The notes below the pieces were generated by a model. The model worked only from the letters and a program-made list of their open reading frames with translations. It made no database searches and was not told the DNA's origin. This document shows, piece after piece, positions 54,502 through 62,827 of a stretch of DNA of 64,000 nt (within the stretch, counting starts at the first letter, position 1; each line of letters begins with the position of its first letter). Position numbers and translations under genes: made by a program. This DNA is from Skeletonema tropicum (lineage: Eukaryota > Bacillariophyta > Thalassiosirophyceae > Thalassiosirales > Thalassiosiraceae): contig CM074128.1 in assembly GCA_037178625.1 (NCBI GenBank), forward strand, positions 1,426,001-1,490,000. The letters run 5' to 3'.

Positions 54502-55272
54502 TCACATCTCTACTAAGAAGAAATTATCAATGAGGCCTTGCACCTGGCTCTTGATGTTACCAGTAATTGAACTCTTTGCAGTTCCTTGGCTGTCCTCCTC
54601 AATTATTTCCAGGCCGCCCAAACCTTTTTCCTTGACCAACTTCACCTCCCTTTCATCTGAAAAATCTGTTCCAATCGTACTATTATCACCGTACTTAAGT
54701 GTTAGGCCGACCGTGAAACGATCCCAGCTATTCAAGATGCTTTCAAATCCATCGGCAATCGTAACCTCCACGAAGTCCTCAACCTCATTTGCCCCTTTGT
54801 TGATTGCATCTCCAAGGGCAAACAGAAGATCATCTACTGGTCCGGTTGTGATGTCAGACCCACTGGTTGATAGGACGACATCGGTGACTTCCTTTTCTGC
54901 TGGTTCAGTTGTATCTACAATTTGAGTTGCCAGCAGCTGGCCATATTCATCAGGGTTTCGTGGTGCTGTTGATGCATGTGATGATGCAGCTGTTGACGCA
55001 GCTGTAGATGCTGTTGATGACGTTCTCCTTGAAGCGGATGATGATGATTTGTTTGCATATTTCCAAGGTGACTTGGACCGATGCTTCTGCTTACTCCGTC
55101 TTGAAGGAGAAGGATTAGGATTCTTTGTGTCTCTGATGGAAGAAGAAGTCTTTGTGCCTTCTTTGTTGGAAGTGACCTTACGAGATTGATTCCTTGACCT
55201 GGATGATCCGTCTTTTGACACTGTGTCCTTGGAGACGCTGCCTTGTCTCTTAATCCTGAGCTTCTTCAACAT
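54502..55272 (-). CDS. Ser/Lys-rich protein of unknown function
   Basis: 256 residues from the ATG at 55272 (MLKKLRIKRQ); an in-frame upstream stretch has a poorer start. The first half is basic and Ser-rich (SRRSKQKHRSKSPWK, SASRRTSSTASTAAS), with an Ala-Ser-Thr repeat. The second half is acidic and more ordered-looking (PVDDLLFALGDAINKGANEV, EVTIADGFESILNSWDRFTV). No family recognised. It is convergent with CAP-H2 and divergent from the GGVC-repeat gene. Confidence 0.6.
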   Translation of the reverse strand: MLKKLRIKRQGSVSKDTVSKDGSSRSRNQSRKVTSNKEGTKTSSSIRDTKNPNPSPSRRSKQKHRSKSPWKYANKSSSSASRRTSSTASTAASTAASSHASTAPRNPDEYGQLLATQIVDTTEPAEKEVTDVVLSTSGSDITTGPVDDLLFALGDAINKGANEVEDFVEVTIADGFESILNSWDRFTVGLTLKYGDNSTIGTDFSDEREVKLVKEKGLGGLEIIEEDSQGTAKSSITGNIKSQVQGLIDNFFLVEM

Positions 55273-55625
55273 CGTTTGGCTGTGTTGTGGTTGGATTGGC
55301 TTTGACTCGGTGAAGATTAAGATAGTGCAGTCATTTACAATACTGATTAGGGGTATGATCATGATGTTGTGGCGAGGGCGAAACAACTTGAAGACGAAGT
55401 CTGAGAACTGGCGTTGAGAGCGTGAAAAGGTATCCGTTGATACGTTGATACGTTGCGCGTTGAGAACGCCCGTTGCGTGTGGATGCTTTTCTCTTTTCCG
55501 TTCCGGATGCCTGTCTCACTTCGGGTGGGCTAGAAGATTCAGATGCCTATCTGACATGGGATAATCAGTGTCAAGAAAAGTATCAAAAACAACAATGGCA
55601 ATATGGCGTCTAATACACATCAACG

Positions 55626-56786
55626 ATGAGCGAGGAGGGAGACCTAGCCGTGCTTATTTACAAGACCAGCAAGACGGCGAAAGCCAGGGCGGCGGCTGCG
55701 GCTGCGGCTGCTGTGGCTTCCAAGGAGAAGGAGCGGCAGACAAATGCTCCTTCTTCCGTGGGACGTCGAACTTCTACACGAAAGAGACCTCCTGCTGATC
55801 AAGACGATGAAGCATTGACGGGTCGTCCCAGGAAGAAGAGCGCGATCACTAAGAAGGGGAAAAAATACTCTGCGGATAAATGCGCAAATTTAGCTCAGAA
55901 AGGAGGAGTGTGCATCAAGCATGGGGCAAAGGTCAAGAGATGCAGCAGTGAAGGATGCACAAATCAAGTTCAGAAAGGAGGAGTCTGCATCAGGCATGGG
56001 GCAAAGGTTAAGCGATGCAGCAGTGAAAGATGCACCAATCAAGTCGTCCAAGGAGGAGTGTGCATGAAGCATGGAGCAAAAGTCAAGGTCAAACGATGCA
56101 GCAGTGAAGGATGCACAAATTTTGCTCAGAAAGGAGGAGTTTGCATCAGGCATGGAGCAAAGGTTAAGCGATGCAGCAGTGAAGGATGCACCAATCAAGC
56201 TCAGAAAGGAGGAGTTTGCATAAAGCATGGAGCAAAAGTCAAGGTCAAACGATGCAGCAGTGAAGGATGCACCAATCATGTCATTCAAGGAGGAGTTTGC
56301 ATGAAGCATGGGGCAAATGTCAAGCATTGCAGTTTTGAAGGATGCACAAATTTTGCTCAGAAAGGAGGAGTTTGCATCAGGCATGGAGCAGGGGCCAAGA
56401 GATGCAGCAGTGAAGGTTGCACAAATAAAGTTCAGAAAGGAGGAGTCTGCATCAAGCATGGAGCAGGGGTCAAGAGATGCAGCAGTGAAGGATGCACAAA
56501 TAAAGTTCAGAAAGGAGGAGTCTGCATCAGGCATGGAGCAATGGTTAAGCGATGCAGCTTTGAAGGATGCACAAATCAAGCCAAGAATGGAGGAGTTTGC
56601 TGGAGGCATGGCGCAAAACGCTCTCCTTACGACGAATCCACTGCTTTGGTGTCTTCAATATCTAGATCAGATTTCAGCCAGACTACTGCACCCTTACCCA
56701 ACCAGCGTAGTACTAATGCTTCACGCGAACGAGTTTCTGGTGTGCCTACAGAAGTAGTAATCGGCCAAGAAATTGTAGAAGTATAA
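55626..56786 (+). CDS. GGVC-(R/K)HG zinc-finger-like repeat protein
   Basis: 386 residues. An Ala/Lys-rich N-terminus with a basic cluster (GRPRKKSAITKKGKK) precedes nine full and one partial tandem modules from about residue 83: KRC(S)SEGCTN....GGVC.(R/K)HGA. Spacing is C-x4-C-x9-C-x2-H, consistent with one zinc per module. Similar modules occur in diatom and oomycete proteins and next to WRKY domains in plants; their ligand is not established. Modules are 25-27 residues, two of them with an extra KV dipeptide, and are near-identical at the DNA level (~75-81 bp), so the array is expanding or being homogenised. The C-terminal ~60 residues are Ser/Thr-rich. A nuclear role is inferred from the basic leader. 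Confidence 0.85.
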   Translation: MSEEGDLAVLIYKTSKTAKARAAAAAAAAVASKEKERQTNAPSSVGRRTSTRKRPPADQDDEALTGRPRKKSAITKKGKKYSADKCANLAQKGGVCIKHGAKVKRCSSEGCTNQVQKGGVCIRHGAKVKRCSSERCTNQVVQGGVCMKHGAKVKVKRCSSEGCTNFAQKGGVCIRHGAKVKRCSSEGCTNQAQKGGVCIKHGAKVKVKRCSSEGCTNHVIQGGVCMKHGANVKHCSFEGCTNFAQKGGVCIRHGAGAKRCSSEGCTNKVQKGGVCIKHGAGVKRCSSEGCTNKVQKGGVCIRHGAMVKRCSFEGCTNQAKNGGVCWRHGAKRSPYDESTALVSSISRSDFSQTTAPLPNQRSTNASRERVSGVPTEVVIGQEIVEV

Positions 56787-57331
56787 TGCAATAATATTAT
56801 TGATTTTGTGAAACTTGTGCAGCATTTCAATAGAATCGCAATGTGTTCAAAAAGAACTTTTTGATTCAACTGACTTCACGTAATTTGTTCATCATTGCAA
56901 AATTGAATTACGTGCCTTGTGCGTGTGATCTCGTGCAATGGCATGAGTTGCTCGGTTTTTGCACTCTTCAAATTTTGTTTATTTGGGTAAAAGGTTTGAA
57001 TACAGCCTTGTCAGAAATGGGCAGAGATATGTTAGATTGTAATTTTTGATATGTTCAGTTGCTGAAATGCGCATGTTTAAATTATTCACAATATCAAGAG
57101 AATGTCTCTTTAGGTCTCTTTATTAAAACAACACTTATTTTTGTCATTCCACGCGCCTAAACTTATGCATACTGCTCTTCGATCTGATTGATTGTATCTT
57201 ATGTGCGACAAATATGCTTTCACACTGATTTACCGCTCACATATTGCTGTATTCCAAGTTGATTTTGATTGAGAGTTATGTACATCGCATCACACACACC
57301 GTTCTTTATTTTCTCCTTCATTTACTTCTGT
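56787..57331. other. intergenic region between convergent genes
   Basis: AT-rich stretch of about 545 bp; no gene, repeat or RNA structure that I can support. Confidence 0.45.
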
Positions 57332-57730
57332 TTACGGTTTAGGCATTGGATTTTGTTCTAATGTGACTTCCCAATTCGGGCTTTCTGGATTTCCCTTGCT
57401 CTGAAAGGTGGTAAAAAATAAAGAGAGAAATTAGTTTCAGGATGCGTTTGCCAATCTGCAAGCACATCACATGTGTACGAGTATTCAAATAATGACTCTT
57501 TTCGCACTCACAAGTTGCACTGTGTCATACATCCGCAGCTGCCCCAGACCCTTGTAGGCCACTTGTATCTGCTTTTGTGTCTTAGGATCATCAGGATTCA
57601 TTGCACGATTGTCACGGAATTCTTCCCGTATTGCCTCATAGATCCCCCATCGGTTCTTGCTTGGATACGTCGCACATGAGCGTAGGAGGCGGCGATAGAG
57701 GTGGAGAAGCTCAGTGGTTTGTGAAGCCAT
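57332..57730 (-). CDS. LYR-motif (Complex1_LYR) protein
   Basis: Exons 57730-57512 and 57400-57332, joined in phase 0 across a 111-bp intron (GTGAGT...TTTCAG), give 95 residues. The LYR motif is near the N-terminus (ELLHLYRRLLRSCATYPSKN), followed by the family's EFR motif (IYEAIREEFRDNRAMN) and a final helix (AYKGLGQLRMYD). LYR proteins are small mitochondrial assembly factors that bind acyl-ACP and help iron-sulfur cluster or respiratory-complex biogenesis. Which member this is cannot be told from sequence alone. I start at MASQ; an in-frame leader MFLPLT exists only from a non-ATG start. Without the second exon the frame ends in intron sequence. Confidence 0.85.
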
Positions 57731-57890
57731 CGTCAGCGGGAGGAACAACAGCTAATGCAAAAGTATTTCAGACCAGATGGGGCGAGTAGTTCTTGATGCA
57801 AACCGGAGGTTAGTTGTGTTACTGTTGACGCAGATGGATGAAGGGTAAGTACAAGAGTCGGTCTTTTGCATGCGGACGGTATTAGGTATC

Positions 57891-58385
57891 GTATAGCTCG
57901 TGCAAGTCCAAAATTGCTGCCTGGGGCAAAAAGAGAAGAGAAACCCACCATGACAGCCGCCGCACTAGCCCCCAAAAATGATTCTCCGATAACTTTTGCT
58001 ATGAAGTAGATATAGGCATAACCCTTGATACTAACCTGTAGAGCATGCTTAGAAGAGCATATGGTATTAAAGAATCGTAGCAATATCTCCTTTTTTGGCC
58101 AAGATATTGCATTTTATGTGATTGTCTAACTTTTGATGGACAAATTTGGCTAGCAATGTATATCTTGGCGAAAAAATGAGATATTCCAACGGATCTTTGG
58201 TACCATATGCTCTCCTAAACATACTCTAAAGGTTAGTATCAATGGTTATTTCTATATCTACTTCATAGTAAAAGTTATTGGTGAATCATTTATGGGGGCT
58301 AGGATGGCGGCTGTCATGGTGAGCTTCTCATTTTTTTTGCCCAGGCAGCAATTTTGAGATTTTGGCGGGTTGCACGAGCTTTATA
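57891..58385. repeat. long foldback palindrome (~210-bp arms)
   Basis: The segment 57891 to about 58110 reappears as its reverse complement at about 58155-58385 at roughly 80% identity by eye. Examples: GCTCGTGCAA at 57896 against TTGCACGAGC at 58370; CACCATGACAGCCGCC near 57947 against GGCGGCTGTCATGGTG near 58306; CTATGAAGTAGATATAG in one arm, CTATATCTACTTCATAG in the other. The centre is GCCAAGATAT...ATATCTTGGC around 58100-58165. Frames across it are chance. It could be a foldback transposon, an inverted-duplicate source of hairpin RNA, or a MITE. Flanks 57731-57890 and 58386-58620 hold nothing else I can support apart from adjacent promoters. Confidence 0.88.
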
Positions 58386-58620
58386 TTGTACAATTTTTTG
58401 TCGTATCTTCGTTGGCGGAAAAAAAGGCGTGTCCCGCCAACTTTTTCGTGGAAAGTGAAAGTGCCACCTGCCTCCTATCATATCATTGTCATTATCGCCT
58501 TCTGGATCAATGGACATTCATGTAGATTCATGTCCATGTTTGTTGCATAAGTAGTTGCCTGTGCCTGTTGCCTTTTCAACTCCCACTTCCAATCGGGAGA
58601 ACGCCTGGAGAATCCAACAT

Positions 58621-59904
58621 ATGAGTTTAAGGCGTGCAGTGGTGTGCCTCACCTTGTTTCGTACCGTATCGCCTCTTTTGACATTCACCAAGCCGCCGAC
58701 AAGATCCATAACATCTTTCCGCATTGCACAAAAAATAATAACCATGCCTCCCTTTACACGGTTTTCCAGTACACTTCAATCCTCTGTAGAAGAAGAGGGA
58801 AGCAGTGTGAATGCTGATTGGAGCTCTATGACAGTGGTCCAGCTCAAAGAACAATTGAAGGAACGTGGCCTGCCCGTGTCTGGTGTAAAATCAGTTTTGA
58901 TAGAGCGACTGGAGAGCGAAGCTGAAGCTGTAGTCGTTGCTTCGGCGACGACAACGACAACAACAACATCAAAATATTTTTCAAAGCAACCTAGCTCTCC
59001 AGCTACCGTGACCACAAAAACAAAGGGAAAAGTACCAGCGAAAACGCCTACGAAACGAGGGTCGCCTTCAAAGAACAAATCACCTGACAAATCGCCCGGT
59101 AAATCACCTGGTGGTAGATCACCGAAGCGTGTTAGAATAGAACCAGGATCACTCAAACCTCCTGCCAACTGGGAAAAGATTTACTCTCTTGTTGAAGAGT
59201 TACGAGCAGACCGATCTGCACCAGTTGATACAGATGGTGGCGAAGCTCTTCCAGAGAGACATTTGGGAGAGGTAGTTTACAGATTTCAAGTGCTCACAGC
59301 TTTGATGCTGAGCTCTCAAACAAAAGATGCTGTAGTAGGAGAGACTATGAGAATTCTTCAGCAGCATGGGTTGACAGTCGAAAATATACATCAAACTGAT
59401 CATGAGACATTAAATGGCTTAATCAAGAAGGTTGGCTTCCATAATAACAAGACAAAGTTTCTGAAGCAATCGGCTGAGATCATTTTGACACAATACAATG
59501 GAGACATACCTCCAACTGCGGATGAAATGATGAAACTACCTGGTGTCGGTCCAAAAATGGCCTACATTGTGGAGAATATCGCATTTGATACAGCCAGTGG
59601 CATCGGCGTGGACACCCACATGCATCGCATGTTTAATGATTTGAAATGGGTCACGTCTAAAACGCCCGAAGAAACGCGTGAGCAGTTAGAAGGGTGGCTC
59701 CCACGCGACAAGTGGCGTTCGATCAATTATATATGGGTTGGCTTTGGTCAGGAGGTGCAACAACAAAAAGAAAAGATGCTTCGGAAGTGTTTGGCAAGTA
59801 GCTCTCCTCGGGAAGCTTTGGGTTTGGTGAAGAAGTTGCGAATGGATGTGAAGAAAGAAGCCAAGCGCTTTGGCCTAGAGGATGACATAAAAAGAGTCAT
59901 GTAA
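58621..59904 (+). CDS. NTH1: endonuclease III homologue with N-terminal SAP domain, lacking the Fe-S cluster cysteines
   Basis: 427 residues from the first ATG at 58621. Bifunctional DNA glycosylase/AP lyase of base excision repair. The helix-hairpin-helix GPD core is intact: LMLSSQTKDAVVGETMRILQ, LPGVGPKMAYIVENIAF (catalytic Lys312) and GIGVDTHMHRMF (catalytic Asp331). After GFGQE the family normally has C-x6-C-x2-C-x5-C for a 4Fe-4S cluster; here only one Cys remains (RKCLASSSP), as in the yeast Ntg1 type. The N-terminus (LRRAVVCLTLFRTVSPLL) looks like an organelle presequence, with an alternative ATG at MPPFTRF. A SAP motif (QLKEQLKERGLPVSGVKSVL) lies at about 75-105, then a basic Lys/Pro/Ser linker (NKSPDKSPGKSPGGRSPKR). 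Confidence 0.92.
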   Translation: MSLRRAVVCLTLFRTVSPLLTFTKPPTRSITSFRIAQKIITMPPFTRFSSTLQSSVEEEGSSVNADWSSMTVVQLKEQLKERGLPVSGVKSVLIERLESEAEAVVVASATTTTTTTSKYFSKQPSSPATVTTKTKGKVPAKTPTKRGSPSKNKSPDKSPGKSPGGRSPKRVRIEPGSLKPPANWEKIYSLVEELRADRSAPVDTDGGEALPERHLGEVVYRFQVLTALMLSSQTKDAVVGETMRILQQHGLTVENIHQTDHETLNGLIKKVGFHNNKTKFLKQSAEIILTQYNGDIPPTADEMMKLPGVGPKMAYIVENIAFDTASGIGVDTHMHRMFNDLKWVTSKTPEETREQLEGWLPRDKWRSINYIWVGFGQEVQQQKEKMLRKCLASSSPREALGLVKKLRMDVKKEAKRFGLEDDIKRVM

Positions 59905-59960
59905 TATTACATACATTCAAAAACACTTTCTATTAAACATGAATGTATTGTTGACAATCC

Positions 59961-61034
59961 TTACTTAACGGATGTAGCGTTGGGTGGTGGTCCGCTATAA
60001 CGATAATTTGGATCTACAAAAGGCTTTGAAATCGATCGATTACCTTTCTCCTCACCCTTTGCAGATTGTTGACCGGTCACATTCTCTTGCTCTTCGGGTG
60101 ACGGATCTGGTTCCATCTCCATTTGTTCCGCAAAACACATTGCCTTTCCTGACATAGTATCTGTCAGTGCTGTCAAATCAACCATTTCACCTTCCCCTTG
60201 CGGAGATGACTCTTCCGCCTCCTGACCATTGCTGTGATTGCTACTGCCATTCTGCTCTTCCTTCGCCTCCATGGCAACCTTTTGAGTCGGTCGAACACCC
60301 ATCCTAATCTTTCTCTCTACACTAGCACCATCCGTACTCCGACATGATTTAGGAAATCCATGTAAATACCCTGTCCCAATCTCAGCCCCCAATAAACCTC
60401 TACCACCCCAACTCAATGTGGGCATTAACGTGACTACTCGTACCAAATCTGTTTCGGAACTGTACACATAAATTTCTACAATTCGATCTGTATGAACCAT
60501 CAATACTTCCGCCAGGGCCGAATCCGAATCAAAGCTAATGGAGGTTGTCCCCAAAAGATAATCCGTCATGGGGACAAGACCCGCAATTGCTGCCGGGCTG
60601 TTGTGCTCTACTGCCAATACTCGAATGAGTCGTTCATCTGCTCCTCCATAGTTGTCCAATCTTATAGTAACTCCAAGTAATCCTGCACCTCCCCATTCCG
60701 AGGAGGGGGTAATGTTGACAAACCGCTGTGAATTGGATTTGATATTGTGCACCAGCAACTCGATTTCTTTCCCATTATTCTCTTTTAGTAGGGATGGAAA
60801 GTCGATATCATCGTATTCATCTCCCTCTTCGAGTCCCTCCCCGCTGCCCATTAACATTTCGCCATTAACGCCGACGAGGAAATCTAAGAAGGAGACCAAT
60901 CCGGCCGTGCTTGCTGGTGAGTTTGGCTGGACGCCGAGCACTCTGTATCCTAGCGTTTCGATGCCATCGAACTTGGAGTATTCTTCGGGGTAGTCATCGT
61001 CTCCTTCTTGGTAGGTGGAGGCTTCGTTGCCCAT
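59961..61034 (-). CDS. GORASP: GRASP55/65-type Golgi reassembly stacking protein
   Basis: 357 residues, single exon. Peripheral Golgi membrane protein that tethers cisternae through paired PDZ-like domains. The start MGNEAS has Gly2 for N-myristoylation. GRASP domain 1: GYRVLGVQPNSPASTAGLVS...FLVGVNG, then WGGAGLLGVTIR. Domain 2: IRVLAVEHNSPAAIAGLVPM then TDYLLGT, and TLSWGGRGLLGAEIGTGYLH. These paired NSPA..AGL and WGG.GLLG motifs are diagnostic. The C-terminal ~110 residues are acidic, Ser/Gln/Glu-rich and disordered, as in other GRASPs. Convergent with the endonuclease III gene (56 bp between stops). Confidence 0.95.
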   Translation of the reverse strand: MGNEASTYQEGDDDYPEEYSKFDGIETLGYRVLGVQPNSPASTAGLVSFLDFLVGVNGEMLMGSGEGLEEGDEYDDIDFPSLLKENNGKEIELLVHNIKSNSQRFVNITPSSEWGGAGLLGVTIRLDNYGGADERLIRVLAVEHNSPAAIAGLVPMTDYLLGTTSISFDSDSALAEVLMVHTDRIVEIYVYSSETDLVRVVTLMPTLSWGGRGLLGAEIGTGYLHGFPKSCRSTDGASVERKIRMGVRPTQKVAMEAKEEQNGSSNHSNGQEAEESSPQGEGEMVDLTALTDTMSGKAMCFAEQMEMEPDPSPEEQENVTGQQSAKGEEKGNRSISKPFVDPNYRYSGPPPNATSVK

Positions 61035-61941
61035 GGTTGCTAGCGAAGAGATTTAGCTAGAGTGTTGTATGAATGCTTTCAAAAGGACACTTTCACTTCA
61101 ATTTCTGGGGTAGGTGCACAATAAGGTATCGATGAGATTCTAAAGACCAAGTGAATAGGGCCAACAACCACAACCACAGTAGCACTGCAAGAGCGAGAGG
61201 ATTATGCGATAAGCCCCGTCAGACCAATCCCCGCGTCAAGCAAAAAAATTCTACGTACGTAGAACGATTCCTACAGTAGCTACTCCTACCCAATTCGGGC
61301 GGGAACATGCTTTTATCAATGTCGCAACAGACACTGCTCACAAAATACTAACTGTACGCTGGCTATTTTGGCAGCGCTGATAGAGAGAGCATCATCGACA
61401 ACAATAAGTAAACCAAGACTCTTTCTGACCCAAAATTTCATGTAGAATTCGGTTATCCCCTTGGCAGAGGTCAAAATTCAAAGTGGGAGTCAGTATTCGA
61501 CCCCACATTTCACACTAACAAATTAACTAGGGCCACATTTGAGGTACCTTTTCCTGGCCGAATTTTCTACCACCCAGTTCAACATAGGATCTTCATATGA
61601 ATAGATGCAAGTAGGCTTCATCAAACTGCCTTCTCCACCTCAACATAGCCGAGCTAGGAAGAATATCACTTTCAGTAATTATTTTGATCATTTTGTTAGT
61701 AGTTTGCTAATTTAGACGGATTTTTTTGTTAGCGCGCAAAGCACGCAAAAATAGTTTTGCTTGACACGGGGCCGATCGGACGGGGCTTATGACTGGAAGA
61801 TCTTCGATCTATTATTTGCTGAAAAATTGACCATCGGGCACTGTGTCGGGAGTTTGTCATCATCCAGACTGTCAAATGAAATGCCAGCGCCTCGCCGCCT
61901 CGCCAGCGCCTCGCCGCCCGCCCACAAAAGTGATAGCAACC
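61035..61941. other. divergent intergenic region
   Basis: About 900 bp between GRASP and the small ribosomal-protein-like gene; it should hold both promoters. A weak inverted similarity (TAGAATTCGG at 61444 against CCGAATTTTCTA at 61558) may be an old element end. No gene supported. Confidence 0.4.
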
Positions 61942-62497
61942 ATGTCGCTCGCCTCCGTAGCCTTCTCCAGGCTGGCAACCAAAATAATAACCCCACTGTC
62001 ATCATGGACGGCGGCCGCATCATCTTCCACCCCATCATCAATAGGCAGCACCTTCCTTCAGCGTAGCAGCGCCGCAATCGGATCACAACAACATCAATTA
62101 TCCATCAGATCAGTATTTTCCGAAGTTATTCGACAGGTCCCATCCGACGATCCAAAAAAGCAGGGGATGTTAACCTTTGAGGATCCGGATTTGGCGGATG
62201 CTCGTATTGGACGTAATATTAGGGGAGAGTGTAAGTGACATGACAATTAGTGTGGTTGATTATTGCCTATTGTACACGCACATCATGTGCTCATTTTTTT
62301 TAATTAATTATCATTCATTTTATTACACAGCACCACTTCGAAGGAGGGTGAGATTTGTACGACATGAAAAAGGGTGGATGAGGCGTAAACGTCTCAAGAT
62401 GGAGAGACGATATTCGAGATTGCAGGAGGGTGTGGAGGAATTGAAAGCTTATATTCAATTTAAGCAGGAATACAAGAACAGTCTTAAAAAGAAGTAA
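61942..62497 (+). CDS. small basic protein, probable mitochondrial ribosomal protein bS21m
   Basis: Exons 61942-62230 and 62331-62497 join across a 100-bp intron (GTAAGT...TTACACAG, phase 1) to give 151 residues. The start ATG (context CAACCATGTC) begins an Arg/Ser/Ala-rich leader (MSLASVAFSRLATKIITPLS) typical of mitochondrial import. A short acidic segment (MLTFEDPDLADARIGRNI) precedes a strongly basic helical C-terminus (LRRRVRFVRHEKGWMRRKRL, then a helix ending YKNSLKKK). The Arg-rich pattern RR..R.......RR.R followed by a helical tail resembles bS21m of fungi and algae, but the family is short and divergent; this is a tentative match. Confidence 0.65.
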
Positions 62498-62827
62498 GAG
62501 CTTACGGGTTGCTGCATATATTAGAGTTATTTTTGATAATAGTATTAGCATTCTATTACCACCTATTTTGACAAGTTGATAGACTGTACTTTGCAATGCG
62601 CCAACTTAGTGAGATCTCATGCAGTGGTGGGGATGCAATTTTTCTTTCTCTGATGACTCCACCGATTGAATAAAGGTTTTACGGACATTTTCAGACAGGA
62701 AATCAACTGAGTACAGTGTACCACCTCAGTTAGTAGCTCATTATGCATAAGAGTTGTTGTAATCTTTACGATACATCATACATATATTTTAATATTTAAG
62801 ATTTCACCTGAGTAAACTGGATTCATA
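62498..62827. other. convergent intergenic region
   Basis: AT-rich 330 bp between the 3' ends of two convergent genes; nothing supported. Confidence 0.4.

Noticed and set aside
55890..56609. 239-codon minus-strand frame opposite the GGVC-repeat gene
   Set aside because: A shadow of the tandem repeat; the plus strand has the Cys/His motif and the sensible start.
57733..58083. 116-codon minus-strand frame
   Set aside because: Most of it lies in one arm of the foldback palindrome, it has no domain features, and the opposite arm does not keep the frame.
61440..61575. Possible further inverted-repeat element (TAGAATTCGG / CCGAATTTTCTA)
   Set aside because: The match is only about ten bases with a gap, and no flanking duplication or shared interior was found.
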